Origin: UBA2108 sp002713215
GTDB lineage: Bacteria > Bacteroidota > Bacteroidia > Flavobacteriales_G > Salibacteraceae
NCBI GenBank assembly: GCA_937891015.1
Contig: CALAPY010000098.1
Location: 1 to 27,901 of the forward strand
Direction of reading: 5' to 3'
Length of the DNA stretch: 27,901 nt
Shown here: positions 1 through 8,186 of the stretch, piece by piece
Position numbering within the stretch: the first letter of the stretch is position 1
How the letters are laid out: every line of letters begins with the position of its first letter
Made by a program: the position numbers and the translations under genes
The notes under the pieces: model-generated
What the model was told of the DNA's origin: nothing
Database searches by the model: none
What the model saw: the letters and a program-made list of their open reading frames with translations, nothing else

Positions 1-1228
1 CTGTAGTTATGTGTAATTCAATTGAAGTTTCTTCATCGCCTTCAAGTTCAATAAACAGCTTATTCTGTGTTGGATTGGGGTAAAGGCGAATGGGAGAATC
101 AGTTTCAGAAGTAGAGTACACTCCAACGGTTGAAGAGGTTTCCGGATTATACTCCCAGAAATCACTCCCACTTTTTACGATTTTGTAGCCGTCGTCATAA
201 CCAGTGCCGATGTATCCTTTTCCATCGATGGAAAACCCAATCGCATTTCTTCTTGCCACAGTCGGTAAGTTAGCCTTTTGATTCCAGGCTCCTTTGGGAT
301 TTCCTTTCGCATCCATTCCATTGCTTGGATCAAATGGGTCGAACTCCCAAAAGTCGTCTCGAAAAACAAGGTGTCCAAACTCTCCCGTACCAACATATCC
401 TTTTTTTTGGATTGAAAATGCTACGGCGAAACTCCTGGAAACCGGCCCATCCATTTTTCTGGTCCATTTACCCTTTGGGTTTCCATTGGCATCCATTCCG
501 TTACTTTTATCCAATGGGTCATATTCCCAGATGTCACGGAACCATCCTCCTGAGTATTCTCCAGTTCCAAGAAATGCATGCCCCGATATAGTAAAAGCGA
601 CCGCTCCAGCTCTTGGGCTTCCAGCAAAGTTTGCTTTTCGTGTCCATTTCCCCATTGGGTTTCCACGCGAATCGAGGCCATTACTCATGTCATTTGGGTC
701 ATATTCCCAAATGTCGTTTAGCGCAATTTTGTTTGGTCCACCATCGTAACCTGTTCCAACATATCCCTTATTGCCAATGGTGAATCCCGTTGCATAAATT
801 CTTGCATCTCCGCCAAAATCCTGTTTTCGTGTCCACCAGTTATTTACAGGATCATATTCGTAGCATTGTTTAGTTGATTTGGAATTAAAATCTCCACCGG
901 TTATGATATAACCTTTTCCATTTATAGATAATCCAACTGCGGCCCATTTTCCGTTGCCAGGAAAAAAAGCTTTTTGACTCCAATTTCCTACAGGATTTCC
1001 TTTCGAATCAACTCCATTGGTTTTGTCTTCCGGATCGAATTCCCAAAAATCCGATTGTGCACTACCTTGTGCATTGATTCCGGTGCCGGTATAAGCTTTT
1101 TTACCAATTACAAAGGCAATGCCTGCGGCTCGATTAGTATTGTCAATGCTATCCTTTTGAATCCAATTTTGAGCAAGAACGGTAATCGATAAAAGAATGG
1201 AAAACAAGGAGAGAAAGGTGATTTTCAT
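1..1228 (-). CDS. Secreted Kelch-repeat protein with type IX secretion sorting domain (3' end beyond window)
   Basis: The frame opens at ATG 1228-1226 and stays open to base 1, so the C-terminus is missing; 409 codons are visible. Residues 1-19 form a signal peptide (MKITFLSLFSILLSITVLAQ). About six Kelch-like blades follow, each with a G-x-GTG turn (GYVGTG, GYIGTG) and a D-[FI]-WE[YF]DP strand, spaced about 170-180 bp. Four blades carry an extra loop of the form DPxDxSNGxDxxGNPxGxW, Asp/Asn/Gly-rich and possibly cation binding (inference). Near the left edge RLYPNPTQNKLFIEL is a typical start of a type A type IX sorting domain, so the product is probably secreted or surface-bound in a Bacteroidota cell. 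The ligand is unknown. It is transcribed away from the downstream exopolysaccharide-like operon. Confidence 0.9.
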   Translation of the reverse strand, partial: MKITFLSLFSILLSITVLAQNWIQKDSIDNTNRAAGIAFVIGKKAYTGTGINAQGSAQSDFWEFDPEDKTNGVDSKGNPVGNWSQKAFFPGNGKWAAVGLSINGKGYIITGGDFNSKSTKQCYEYDPVNNWWTRKQDFGGDARIYATGFTIGNKGYVGTGYDGGPNKIALNDIWEYDPNDMSNGLDSRGNPMGKWTRKANFAGSPRAGAVAFTISGHAFLGTGEYSGGWFRDIWEYDPLDKSNGMDANGNPKGKWTRKMDGPVSRSFAVAFSIQKKGYVGTGEFGHLVFRDDFWEFDPFDPSNGMDAKGNPKGAWNQKANLPTVARRNAIGFSIDGKGYIGTGYDDGYKIVKSGSDFWEYNPETSSTVGVYSTSETDSPIRLYPNPTQNKLFIELEGDEETSIELHITT

Positions 1229-1436
1229 TTTAAGTAGTGTTTAATCAAACCATCGAAATTAGCTGGTGGAGAGGGCTTAATTACTTTAACTAAATTCATT
1301 TATTAAATGAGTTAAAAAAGTGGGTGAACGGCATATGAAAAGCTATATAACATATCGTAAGGTAGTTTTGTAAACCTAACTATTATTCGATATTCTTAAA
1401 TTGATAGCTGATACAGCCTCATGATTTTAGATCATA

Positions 1437-1465
1437 TTTGTTTTTGTCCTAAAATCCTATATTTG
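1437..1465 (+). promoter_or_regulatory. Putative Bacteroidota-type promoter of the exopolysaccharide-like operon
   Basis: TATATTTG at 1458-1465 matches the Bacteroidota -7 consensus TAnnTTTG exactly. A TTTG at 1437-1440 lies 17 bases upstream and could be the -33 element. The start codon at 1492 is 26 bases downstream, giving a short leader. This is the only full match placed sensibly for this operon; transcription itself is inferred. Confidence 0.5.
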
Positions 1466-1491
1466 AGTTTTAGGTAAAAACGTATAAAGTA

Positions 1492-3561
1492 TTGATTAGC
1501 AATAGAATATATTTTATTTTCTTCGTAATATGGGGCTTGCTATCTGCTGAATTCGCCTTTGCTCAGGAAATTCCGGCAAAGGAAACCCCCTATTCAAGAG
1601 CTCGTCGACTTGCTTTTAATAAGGAATACAGCGCATCGCTTCAGATTTGTGATTCTTTCTTAACCCAGGTTCCGGACAATTATGATTTTGAAATGCTCAA
1701 TGCCCGCGTATTATCCTGGGACGGGCAGTTGGTTGAATCAGAAAAGAAGTGTCAATCTTTAAACGGCAAGTATCCGGATTCAAAGGAGGTGTATGTGCAC
1801 TGGATTACCGTAAACCGTTGGTTGGAAGATCATACCAGTGCTGCGGATATTGGTAAAAAGGCACTTGCAAAATTTCCTTCTGACCCTGAATTAATGTATC
1901 AACTTGGAAAGGAATATGGAGCCTTAAGCAAGTTTGACGAAGGTTTTGAACTTTGCGATTCACTGCTCCAAATGAATAAAAAGGTTGATGATGCCTTTAA
2001 ATTGAAGATAGACCTATTGCTTCAAACCGAACAATACGATTCTGCCATTACCATTTGCGATAGTTTAATTCAGGTTAAGCCCGGCGACAATGGCTTACGA
2101 TTATTAAGAGCTAAAGGAAAGGCATGGGATAAACAATACGATGCTTCAAGATTGGACATTGATACCATTTTCGACTCCGAAGTAGAGCATTTGGGAGCTC
2201 ATCATTTAAAAACGAACACCTATTTGTGGCAACCCCAAAATGATAGTGCCATATGGAGCGCTGATTCAGGGTTGCAATTTCACAAAGAAGATTTGGTTTT
2301 GAAGGTAATGATGGCCAAGGCTTATTTACGGTTAGATTCTTTTCCTCCATGCGATTCAGTAATTGGGATTGTATTAAATGAAGATACGGTACACTATGGA
2401 GCCTGGGCGGTTAATTTAAATTCTCGATTGGCCCAGGAGGATTTCGATTCAGTAATAGCTGCTACTGATAAATTGGGCACTATTTATCCCGGAGATGAAG
2501 AATTCAAAAGGCTTCGGGTTATTGCCCTGGCTGGAAAAGAAAAGTATAAGGATGCCATAGAAACCATGGCAAACGATGTCAGTGAAGTTGATAGCATGGA
2601 CGAGAGTTCAAAGGTGCTATACACCAAATTGCATTATTGGGACGGTCAAAATACCAGAGCATTGGACTTGTGTGATCGGTTTCTGGAACAAGAGCCCGAG
2701 AGCGTTGGCTTACTTACCATAAAAGCCATTATTCAAAAAAGCAGGTACGAAAAAGAACCTGCACTTGCTACCATTGATGAAGGGCTGGCCATAGATCCTT
2801 CGAATCAGGAATTGATGGATTTGAGGGTGGAAGTGGAGGAAATGAACCTGAATGAGCTTGGAGGCTGGTTAACTTATGACTTATACAGCAACTCGGTTGA
2901 TCCATCAGGTGATAGAAAGGCAATTACCTTGGAGTATCTCAGAAGAATAAAACGTCATGTAATTCTGGGTAGACTCACCGTAGCCAACCGATTTGATAGT
3001 ACCGGTATCCAGGGAGAAATTGATTTTTATCCGACCATAACGGATTGGATGTATCTGTATATAAACCTGGGAGCGTCCAACCTGTGGTTATTTCCAGAGT
3101 ATCGGGCTGCACTGGAGCCTTACTTCGCTTTGCCATATAAATTGGAAGCTTCTATCGGTGTTCGATACATGCACTATCCGGGAAACGGTGTTGTTATCTA
3201 TACCGGATCGGTAGGTGCTTATCCAGGCAATTTCTGGTTATCATTTAGGCCTTTTATAACGTTTACCAACAATGGGGTTAATCAATCATACAATGCAAAA
3301 ATCAGGCGGTTCTTTAAGACTCCAAAATCATACTTGGAGTTAAGTGGTGGTTTCGGTGCCTCACCTGATAATACCTACCTGGACCAGGCCTTCGACCAGG
3401 CAGTTGATTCCCAGTCCTGGAATATCGGAATCACCTATCAGCAAAAATTAGGTAAGAGTTTCTATGGAAAAGTATTCTTCATTTTCGACCAATACTACCC
3501 GGAACAAGTTCCCGATTTCAATATTTTCAGCAGTAATCTTGGCCTTTGGTGGATGTTCTAA
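1492..3561 (+). CDS. TPR protein with C-terminal YaiO-family outer-membrane beta-barrel
   Basis: 689 residues from a TTG start; the nearest upstream in-frame stop is TAG at 1471 and there is no ATG between, so TTG 1492 is the best start. Residues 1-24 are a signal peptide ending near AFAQ. Residues about 30-450 are TPR-like helical repeats, many with the recurring phrase CDSLL/CDSLI. Residues about 460-689 alternate aromatic and polar strands (WLTYDLYSN, EIDFYPTITDW, ending LGLWWMF), as in the YaiO family of outer-membrane proteins. A periplasmic TPR scaffold joined to an outer-membrane barrel is the layout of PgaA and BcsC, polysaccharide export porins. With the downstream HEAT and glycosyltransferase genes this points to glycan export (inference). 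First gene of a three-gene plus-strand operon. Confidence 0.85.
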   Translation: MISNRIYFIFFVIWGLLSAEFAFAQEIPAKETPYSRARRLAFNKEYSASLQICDSFLTQVPDNYDFEMLNARVLSWDGQLVESEKKCQSLNGKYPDSKEVYVHWITVNRWLEDHTSAADIGKKALAKFPSDPELMYQLGKEYGALSKFDEGFELCDSLLQMNKKVDDAFKLKIDLLLQTEQYDSAITICDSLIQVKPGDNGLRLLRAKGKAWDKQYDASRLDIDTIFDSEVEHLGAHHLKTNTYLWQPQNDSAIWSADSGLQFHKEDLVLKVMMAKAYLRLDSFPPCDSVIGIVLNEDTVHYGAWAVNLNSRLAQEDFDSVIAATDKLGTIYPGDEEFKRLRVIALAGKEKYKDAIETMANDVSEVDSMDESSKVLYTKLHYWDGQNTRALDLCDRFLEQEPESVGLLTIKAIIQKSRYEKEPALATIDEGLAIDPSNQELMDLRVEVEEMNLNELGGWLTYDLYSNSVDPSGDRKAITLEYLRRIKRHVILGRLTVANRFDSTGIQGEIDFYPTITDWMYLYINLGASNLWLFPEYRAALEPYFALPYKLEASIGVRYMHYPGNGVVIYTGSVGAYPGNFWLSFRPFITFTNNGVNQSYNAKIRRFFKTPKSYLELSGGFGASPDNTYLDQAFDQAVDSQSWNIGITYQQKLGKSFYGKVFFIFDQYYPEQVPDFNIFSSNLGLWWMF

Positions 3562-3581
3562 ATAATATATGGGAATTCTAT

Positions 3582-4664
3582 ATGGCGCAGGATTTTGCCA
3601 ATCGATTTATTTCGGCAATTATCGTGTTTCTCATTGTCATGTCCCTGCTGCTGCTATTGGGGATTTTAATCAGTAGAACCCTTCAAAACCGATGGGAAAA
3701 AAGGGAAGAGCATTGGCATGCTGTTTTTCAGGAATTATTGGTACAGTTGCTGTTTGATCCCGAATATGCCAGAGGCGGTAAGAAATACAAAGATGTAGTC
3801 ATTAAATACAAAGCCAATAAGCTGGATTGGATTGCACGTAAAACGCTTATCGAGCAAATGATGGAACTTCACAAGGGAGTGAAAGGTGACAGCGCTGTTA
3901 TTGTAAAGCAGTTTTATCGGGATATTGGTTTGGTTAAGTTTCAGGAAGAAATGATAACCCGTGGACCATGGTATAAAAAAGCTCAGGCGTTCAGGATTTA
4001 TTCCGAATTTGCCGTGATTGAAAAAGTAAAACTGATTGAGAAGTTTGTTGACCATCCCAATAAAGTGTTGCGGTCTGAAGCCCAGTACGCGGTGGTTTCT
4101 ATACTAGGAGCAGAAGGGTTGAAATTCGTCCCAAAACTAAAATCTCCAATCAGTGAGTGGGAGCAGTTGGTATTGCTGGAAAAACTGGTAAAGTTTAAAC
4201 CGGAGGACATTCCTAATGTATTGAGTTGGCTCGATTCCAAGAATGACTCGGTGGTGATTTTTGCCACTAAAATTATTCATCAGTTTAGGTTATTCGATGC
4301 TCAGAATAAATTACTCGAATTACTTGACCATAAAAACCTGGAAGTGGTAAAACACTCCATTGAGTGTATGGTTCGTATCGAATTTAAAGAGGCTTGTCCT
4401 GTTCTTAGAGAAAGGTACCAGGAGTCTATCGATGAAATAAAAATAAAGATATTGGATGCCTTGTCCCGATTGGGAGATGCGAGTAACCTAAACTTTTTTA
4501 GAGAAGAAATTGAAACCAGTGAGAAGTTTTCTATCGCCATGGGAGCCGCAATGGCATTGCGGGTTCTTGGTGGAGATTCTATACTCAGATTATTAAATAA
4601 CACAGAATTAAAATACCCAAAAGGCAATGAGATTGTTAAGCATGCTCTTGACAAAAGAATATGA
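3582..4664 (+). CDS. Membrane-anchored HEAT-repeat protein
   Basis: 360 residues from ATG 3582, 20 bases after the YaiO-like gene. An upstream extension to TTG 3546 or GTG 3549 would overlap that gene and adds a poor N-terminus, so ATG 3582 is preferred. One hydrophobic helix at residues about 9-33 (ISAIIVFLIVMSLLLLLGIL) is followed by basic residues, placing the rest in the cytoplasm. From about residue 120 to the end, amphipathic helix pairs of about 30-35 residues (for example LEKLVKFKPEDIPNVLSWL) look like HEAT/Armadillo repeats. No catalytic motif is visible. Wedged between an outer-membrane exporter and a glycan synthase, it is probably a scaffold or assembly partner of the synthase at the inner membrane (inference). 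Its end overlaps the next gene, suggesting translational coupling. Confidence 0.8.
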   Translation: MAQDFANRFISAIIVFLIVMSLLLLLGILISRTLQNRWEKREEHWHAVFQELLVQLLFDPEYARGGKKYKDVVIKYKANKLDWIARKTLIEQMMELHKGVKGDSAVIVKQFYRDIGLVKFQEEMITRGPWYKKAQAFRIYSEFAVIEKVKLIEKFVDHPNKVLRSEAQYAVVSILGAEGLKFVPKLKSPISEWEQLVLLEKLVKFKPEDIPNVLSWLDSKNDSVVIFATKIIHQFRLFDAQNKLLELLDHKNLEVVKHSIECMVRIEFKEACPVLRERYQESIDEIKIKILDALSRLGDASNLNFFREEIETSEKFSIAMGAAMALRVLGGDSILRLLNNTELKYPKGNEIVKHALDKRI

Positions 4665-6897
4665 CCTAGATTCGACGTTTTGGGATTTTGTAGTTGAAAT
4701 ATTCTACAACGTTCTGTATGTCTATTCGGTGAGCATCATGGTAAGCTACCTGGTGTTATCGTTGGTGTCTTTTTTGGCCGTTAAGAAATACCTGCACAAG
4801 AACAGTTTTGTTGACTACCGGGACATTTTAAATACTGACATTGCTCCTTCTGTTAGTCTGTTGGCACCGGCATATAATGAGACCGAAACTATAATTGAAA
4901 ACATCCGATCGCTCCTGTCTATCCATTATTCCAATTTCGAGGTTATTGTAATTAATGATGGAAGTAAGGATGATACACTGGAGAAGTGCATCGAAGAATA
5001 CGAACTGGAAAAAGTTGACTTTGCTGTAAACTACGAGATTGAGACCAAGGAGATCCGAGGGATTTATAAATCAAAAAACAGGGCTTTTAATCAACTTATT
5101 TTCATCGATAAGGAAAACGGAGGAAAATCCGATGCTCTGAACGTGGGTATAAATGTTTCTTCCTATGACTACATTACTTGTATTGATGTCGATTGTGTAC
5201 TCGAGCAGGATGCCCTATTAAAACTCATGAAACCTTTCATGGATGAGAATGAAAAGGAAGTGGTTGCAACCGGTGGTGTAATTCGAATTGCGAACAGTTG
5301 TGTAATTGAAGACGGCCAGTTGCTGGAAGTGAAGGTGCCTAAAAATTTTGTGGCCCGATCGCAGGCACTGGAGTATATCCGTGCTTTCTTACTGGGTCGA
5401 ATGGCCTGGAGCCTCATGGATGGATTGATCTTGATTTCCGGTGCGTTGGGCGTATTTCAGAAAAAGACGGCAATAGCTGTGGGTGGATATGACACCAAAA
5501 CCGTGGGTGAAGATATGGAATTGGTGGTGCGAATGCGTCGCTACATGCTTGAAAAAAAGAAGAAATATACGGTTGCTTTTATTCCCGATCCGCTCTGCTG
5601 GACGGAGTGTCCCGAGAGTTGGACCATGCTGGGCCGACAAAGAAATAGGTGGACACGTGGAACCATTGAGACCTTATGGAAACATAGGGGCATGTTCTTC
5701 AATCCCAAATACAAACTGTTGGGCATGCTTAGTTATCCCTATTGGTTTGTATTTGAATGGTTGGCTCCAATTCTTGAAGGTGGAGGACTTATGTTATTCT
5801 TCTTGCTGGCTTTGGTTGGCTTGGTGAACTGGAGCTTCTTCATGTTAATGATGCTGTTGGTATTTGGTTTTACCATTACCTTTTCGGTGCTCTCCCTTTT
5901 AATTGAAGAAATTACCTACCACAATTACAAACGAAAGCGCGATATCCTCATGTTGCTTCGTATTGGCCTGTTGGAGCCATTTCTCTACCATCCTTTTATT
6001 GTTTACTCCGCTATTTTGGGTAACCTCGATTATTTGTTTGGGAAATCGAGTTGGGGAGAAATGACCCGAAAAGGATTTAGTGGTGAAGGTGCTAAGCGAA
6101 TTCGAGTGGTTAGTGAAGTTAAAAATGTAAGCAAAGTTCCTAAAGTTAAGGCTTCATTAACTACCTGGGCTGCTGTTGCGGTAGCCGTATTGGGGGTGTT
6201 ATTATATGTGGTGGTAGACCAGGATGCATTACTTACAAAAAATGAACTTGCCTTTAACCCAAAACTGGTTAACCTATTTACTCCGAATGAAGCACCTGCG
6301 AAAAAAGTAATTAAAAAGGAGCGTGAGATAATGGCCCGAACCATGAACAAGATGTTTAAGCCAATTGCTATCGAATCAAATGACTCCGCAACAGGTATAG
6401 AAGCAGTGAGGGAACGATCTCAAACGGGAGCAATTTTAGTTGGTCATGCCGACTTGATTGATGAATCGGACGAGGGAAAAGAAGCGAAGGAAAAAGCAAA
6501 ACCTGTAGCTGAGAAGAAGGAACCCAGCGCCTCCGCTGAAGCTACAGGCGACACGCGGAGCGCCTCCGCTAAAGCTGCTGGCGACACTCGGAAAAAAGAA
6601 CCAAAGCCCAAGAAGACCAATGTGGCTAAAAAGGTGAAGTACTCCATGCCGGAGACCAAAACCAAACCTACCGATTATTATATAATTGGGGGAAGTTATG
6701 ATCGATATGAACCAGCCTTGGAGTACAGGGACAAACTGTTGGAAAGTGGTTTTGGAAGGGCAGTATTAATTCGAACAGGAGGTAAGTATCGGGTTGCATT
6801 TGCGGTGTTTGACGATAAGGATCGCGCCAAAGATTACCTCATGAATATTCGGTTAAATGTCCATGCCTATGCCTGGATCTATAACTCTAAAAATTAG
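4627..6897 (+). CDS. Processive GT2 glycosyltransferase fused to a C-terminal SPOR domain
   Basis: 756 residues. ATG 4627 overlaps the HEAT gene by 38 bases; ATG 4642 is an alternative. An N-terminal membrane helix (about residues 27-48) precedes a GT2 catalytic domain with VINDGSKDD, the DxD motif IDVDCV, the GEDMEL acid and the QRNRW (QxxRW) motif of processive synthases such as PgaC and BcsA. Several membrane helices follow (about 365-465), then one more (about 515-535, TTWAAVAVAVLGVLLYVVVD). A Lys/Ala/Glu-rich linker leads to a SPOR domain at about 682-756 (YYIIGGSYDRYEPALEYRDK). By topology the SPOR domain should be periplasmic, where such domains bind denuded peptidoglycan. Probable role: polymerising and extruding an exopolysaccharide through the YaiO-like barrel. 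SPOR fused to a GT2 is unusual. The polymer is unknown. Confidence 0.88.
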   Translation: MRLLSMLLTKEYDLDSTFWDFVVEIFYNVLYVYSVSIMVSYLVLSLVSFLAVKKYLHKNSFVDYRDILNTDIAPSVSLLAPAYNETETIIENIRSLLSIHYSNFEVIVINDGSKDDTLEKCIEEYELEKVDFAVNYEIETKEIRGIYKSKNRAFNQLIFIDKENGGKSDALNVGINVSSYDYITCIDVDCVLEQDALLKLMKPFMDENEKEVVATGGVIRIANSCVIEDGQLLEVKVPKNFVARSQALEYIRAFLLGRMAWSLMDGLILISGALGVFQKKTAIAVGGYDTKTVGEDMELVVRMRRYMLEKKKKYTVAFIPDPLCWTECPESWTMLGRQRNRWTRGTIETLWKHRGMFFNPKYKLLGMLSYPYWFVFEWLAPILEGGGLMLFFLLALVGLVNWSFFMLMMLLVFGFTITFSVLSLLIEEITYHNYKRKRDILMLLRIGLLEPFLYHPFIVYSAILGNLDYLFGKSSWGEMTRKGFSGEGAKRIRVVSEVKNVSKVPKVKASLTTWAAVAVAVLGVLLYVVVDQDALLTKNELAFNPKLVNLFTPNEAPAKKVIKKEREIMARTMNKMFKPIAIESNDSATGIEAVRERSQTGAILVGHADLIDESDEGKEAKEKAKPVAEKKEPSASAEATGDTRSASAKAAGDTRKKEPKPKKTNVAKKVKYSMPETKTKPTDYYIIGGSYDRYEPALEYRDKLLESGFGRAVLIRTGGKYRVAFAVFDDKDRAKDYLMNIRLNVHAYAWIYNSKN
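6526..6591 (+). repeat. GC-rich 33-bp tandem duplication in the linker of the GT2-SPOR gene
   Basis: Two adjacent copies, 6526-6558 and 6559-6591, both start AGCGCCTCCGCT and end GGCGACAC.CGG, with five to six base differences. Each encodes 11 residues (SASAEATGDTR, SASAKAAGDTR) and keeps the frame. The GC content is far above the surrounding gene. GCGCCTCCGC at 6527-6536 pairs with GCGGAGCGC at 6555-6563 apart from one bulged base, so it can fold into a hairpin. A dispersed palindromic repeat inserted in frame is possible. Confidence 0.75.
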
Positions 6898-6912
6898 AAA
6901 TCTTAGGATTTC
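6897..6912. terminator. Weak bidirectional hairpin between convergent genes
   Basis: GAAATC-TTAG-GATTTC, a 6-bp AT-rich stem with a 4-base loop, lies exactly between the stop of the GT2-SPOR gene and the stop of the dihydroorotase-like gene. Its position suits a shared terminator, but the stem is weak and there is no long T run. Confidence 0.3.
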
Positions 6913-6914
6913 GA

Positions 6915-8186
6915 TTAATCAGCAAGAATTGCCTTCCCGTTATTAGTTACTCCAAGTACCTTACCGGTAAAGGTTTCTCCAATAAAAGGCGAATTTTTAG
7001 ACTTCGATAGGTTGTTTTTAATCGAATATTCCCATTTGATGTCAGGGTCAAAGAAAGTTAGGTTGGCGTTGCTTCCTTCTTCAAGTTCAACCTGATCCAT
7101 CCCCAGCACTTTTCGCGGATTTATCGCCAGTTTTTCAACCAATACTTCAGCTGGAATCTTTCCTTTTAGCTTACTATTTAATAGGGGATAAACCGTTTGA
7201 ATACCAATCATTCCATAGCTCGCGTTTTGGAATTCACAGGCCTTGTTTTCAATGTTCTGAGGTTCATGGTCAGAACAGATAACATCTACATTTCCTTTTA
7301 ATACATGAGCAAGTAATCCCTTTCGGTCACTTTCTAATCGAATCGGAGGCTTAACCTTGTAGTTGCTGTCAAACTCTTCCAAACAGTCATCATTTAGCAC
7401 CAATTGTGCAGCGCTTACGTCACAGGTTATGTCTAGTCCATCCTTTTTGGCATTTCTAATCAGGTCGGCACTTTTTGTACTTGATAATCCTGAAAAATGA
7501 AGAATTCCATTGGTGTATCTGCTCAGGTAAATATCGCGGTTTACCCGAAGTTCCTCTGCTAAATGTGGAATTCCTTTTAATCCCAATCGGGTGCTATTCT
7601 CACCCTCATTTACCTCAGCACTTCCGCTTATGTTTTCGTCATTGGGATGTGCGATTACACGTGCCTCAATTCCTTTTGAATACTCCAAAGCCAATTGCAT
7701 AAACTTGGCGTTCTCTATTCCCGATTTATAATTCGAAAATGCTACCGCACCTGCCAGTTTCATATCGTACATTTCCGATAAGTCATCCCCCTTCATTTGG
7801 TTCGACAAAGCGCCAATTGGGAAAAGGTCTACAGGATGTTTTCCATTCTTATTGACAAAGAATTCTATTCCAGCCCGACTATCCGTAGCCGGATGGGTAT
7901 TTGGGGTAAGGCAAACGGCAGTAAAACCACCAGCAGCTGCCGCTTTTCTACCTGTTTCTATTGTTTCTTTTTCTTCGTAACCGGGTTCACAAAAATTGGC
8001 TCGTAGGTCCATCCAACCGGGACTAACCTGTAGGTTTTTTGATTTGATTTCCTGAAATTTAGAACCTGGCTTTAGTGTTTTTCCTATCTCGACAATTTTA
8101 CCATTCTTAATATGTATGTCCAGCCTTTTACCGTTAAGTCGGTGACCGGGATAAACGATTTTAGAATTACGTAAAACCAAATCCAT
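6915..8186 (-). CDS. Dihydroorotase-like amidohydrolase lacking the HxH motif (probably non-catalytic)
   Basis: 423 residues from ATG 8186, which shares one base with the stop of the upstream gene (TAATG); a GTG three codons earlier is possible. The fold is clearly dihydroorotase: an N-terminal beta-sandwich (VSPGWMDLRANFCEPG), PNTHPATDS, LHFSGLSS and ICSDHEPQ. In active enzymes the first motif is DxHxHxR; here it is DLRANFC, so the two histidines that bind the metals are gone, while the later histidines and the Asp of SDHEP remain. Similar degenerate copies are known as non-catalytic partners of aspartate transcarbamoylase in some bacteria (PyrC-prime/PyrX type). It may support pyrimidine synthesis structurally or have another substrate. 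It is translationally coupled to the BatA-like gene. Confidence 0.88.
   Translation of the reverse strand: MDLVLRNSKIVYPGHRLNGKRLDIHIKNGKIVEIGKTLKPGSKFQEIKSKNLQVSPGWMDLRANFCEPGYEEKETIETGRKAAAAGGFTAVCLTPNTHPATDSRAGIEFFVNKNGKHPVDLFPIGALSNQMKGDDLSEMYDMKLAGAVAFSNYKSGIENAKFMQLALEYSKGIEARVIAHPNDENISGSAEVNEGENSTRLGLKGIPHLAEELRVNRDIYLSRYTNGILHFSGLSSTKSADLIRNAKKDGLDITCDVSAAQLVLNDDCLEEFDSNYKVKPPIRLESDRKGLLAHVLKGNVDVICSDHEPQNIENKACEFQNASYGMIGIQTVYPLLNSKLKGKIPAEVLVEKLAINPRKVLGMDQVELEEGSNANLTFFDPDIKWEYSIKNNLSKSKNSPFIGETFTGKVLGVTNNGKAILAD

Noticed and set aside
294..749. Open frames on the plus strand over the Kelch gene
   Set aside because: They are antisense to a long minus-strand frame with a signal peptide, blade repeats and a sorting domain; their peptides show no protein character of their own.
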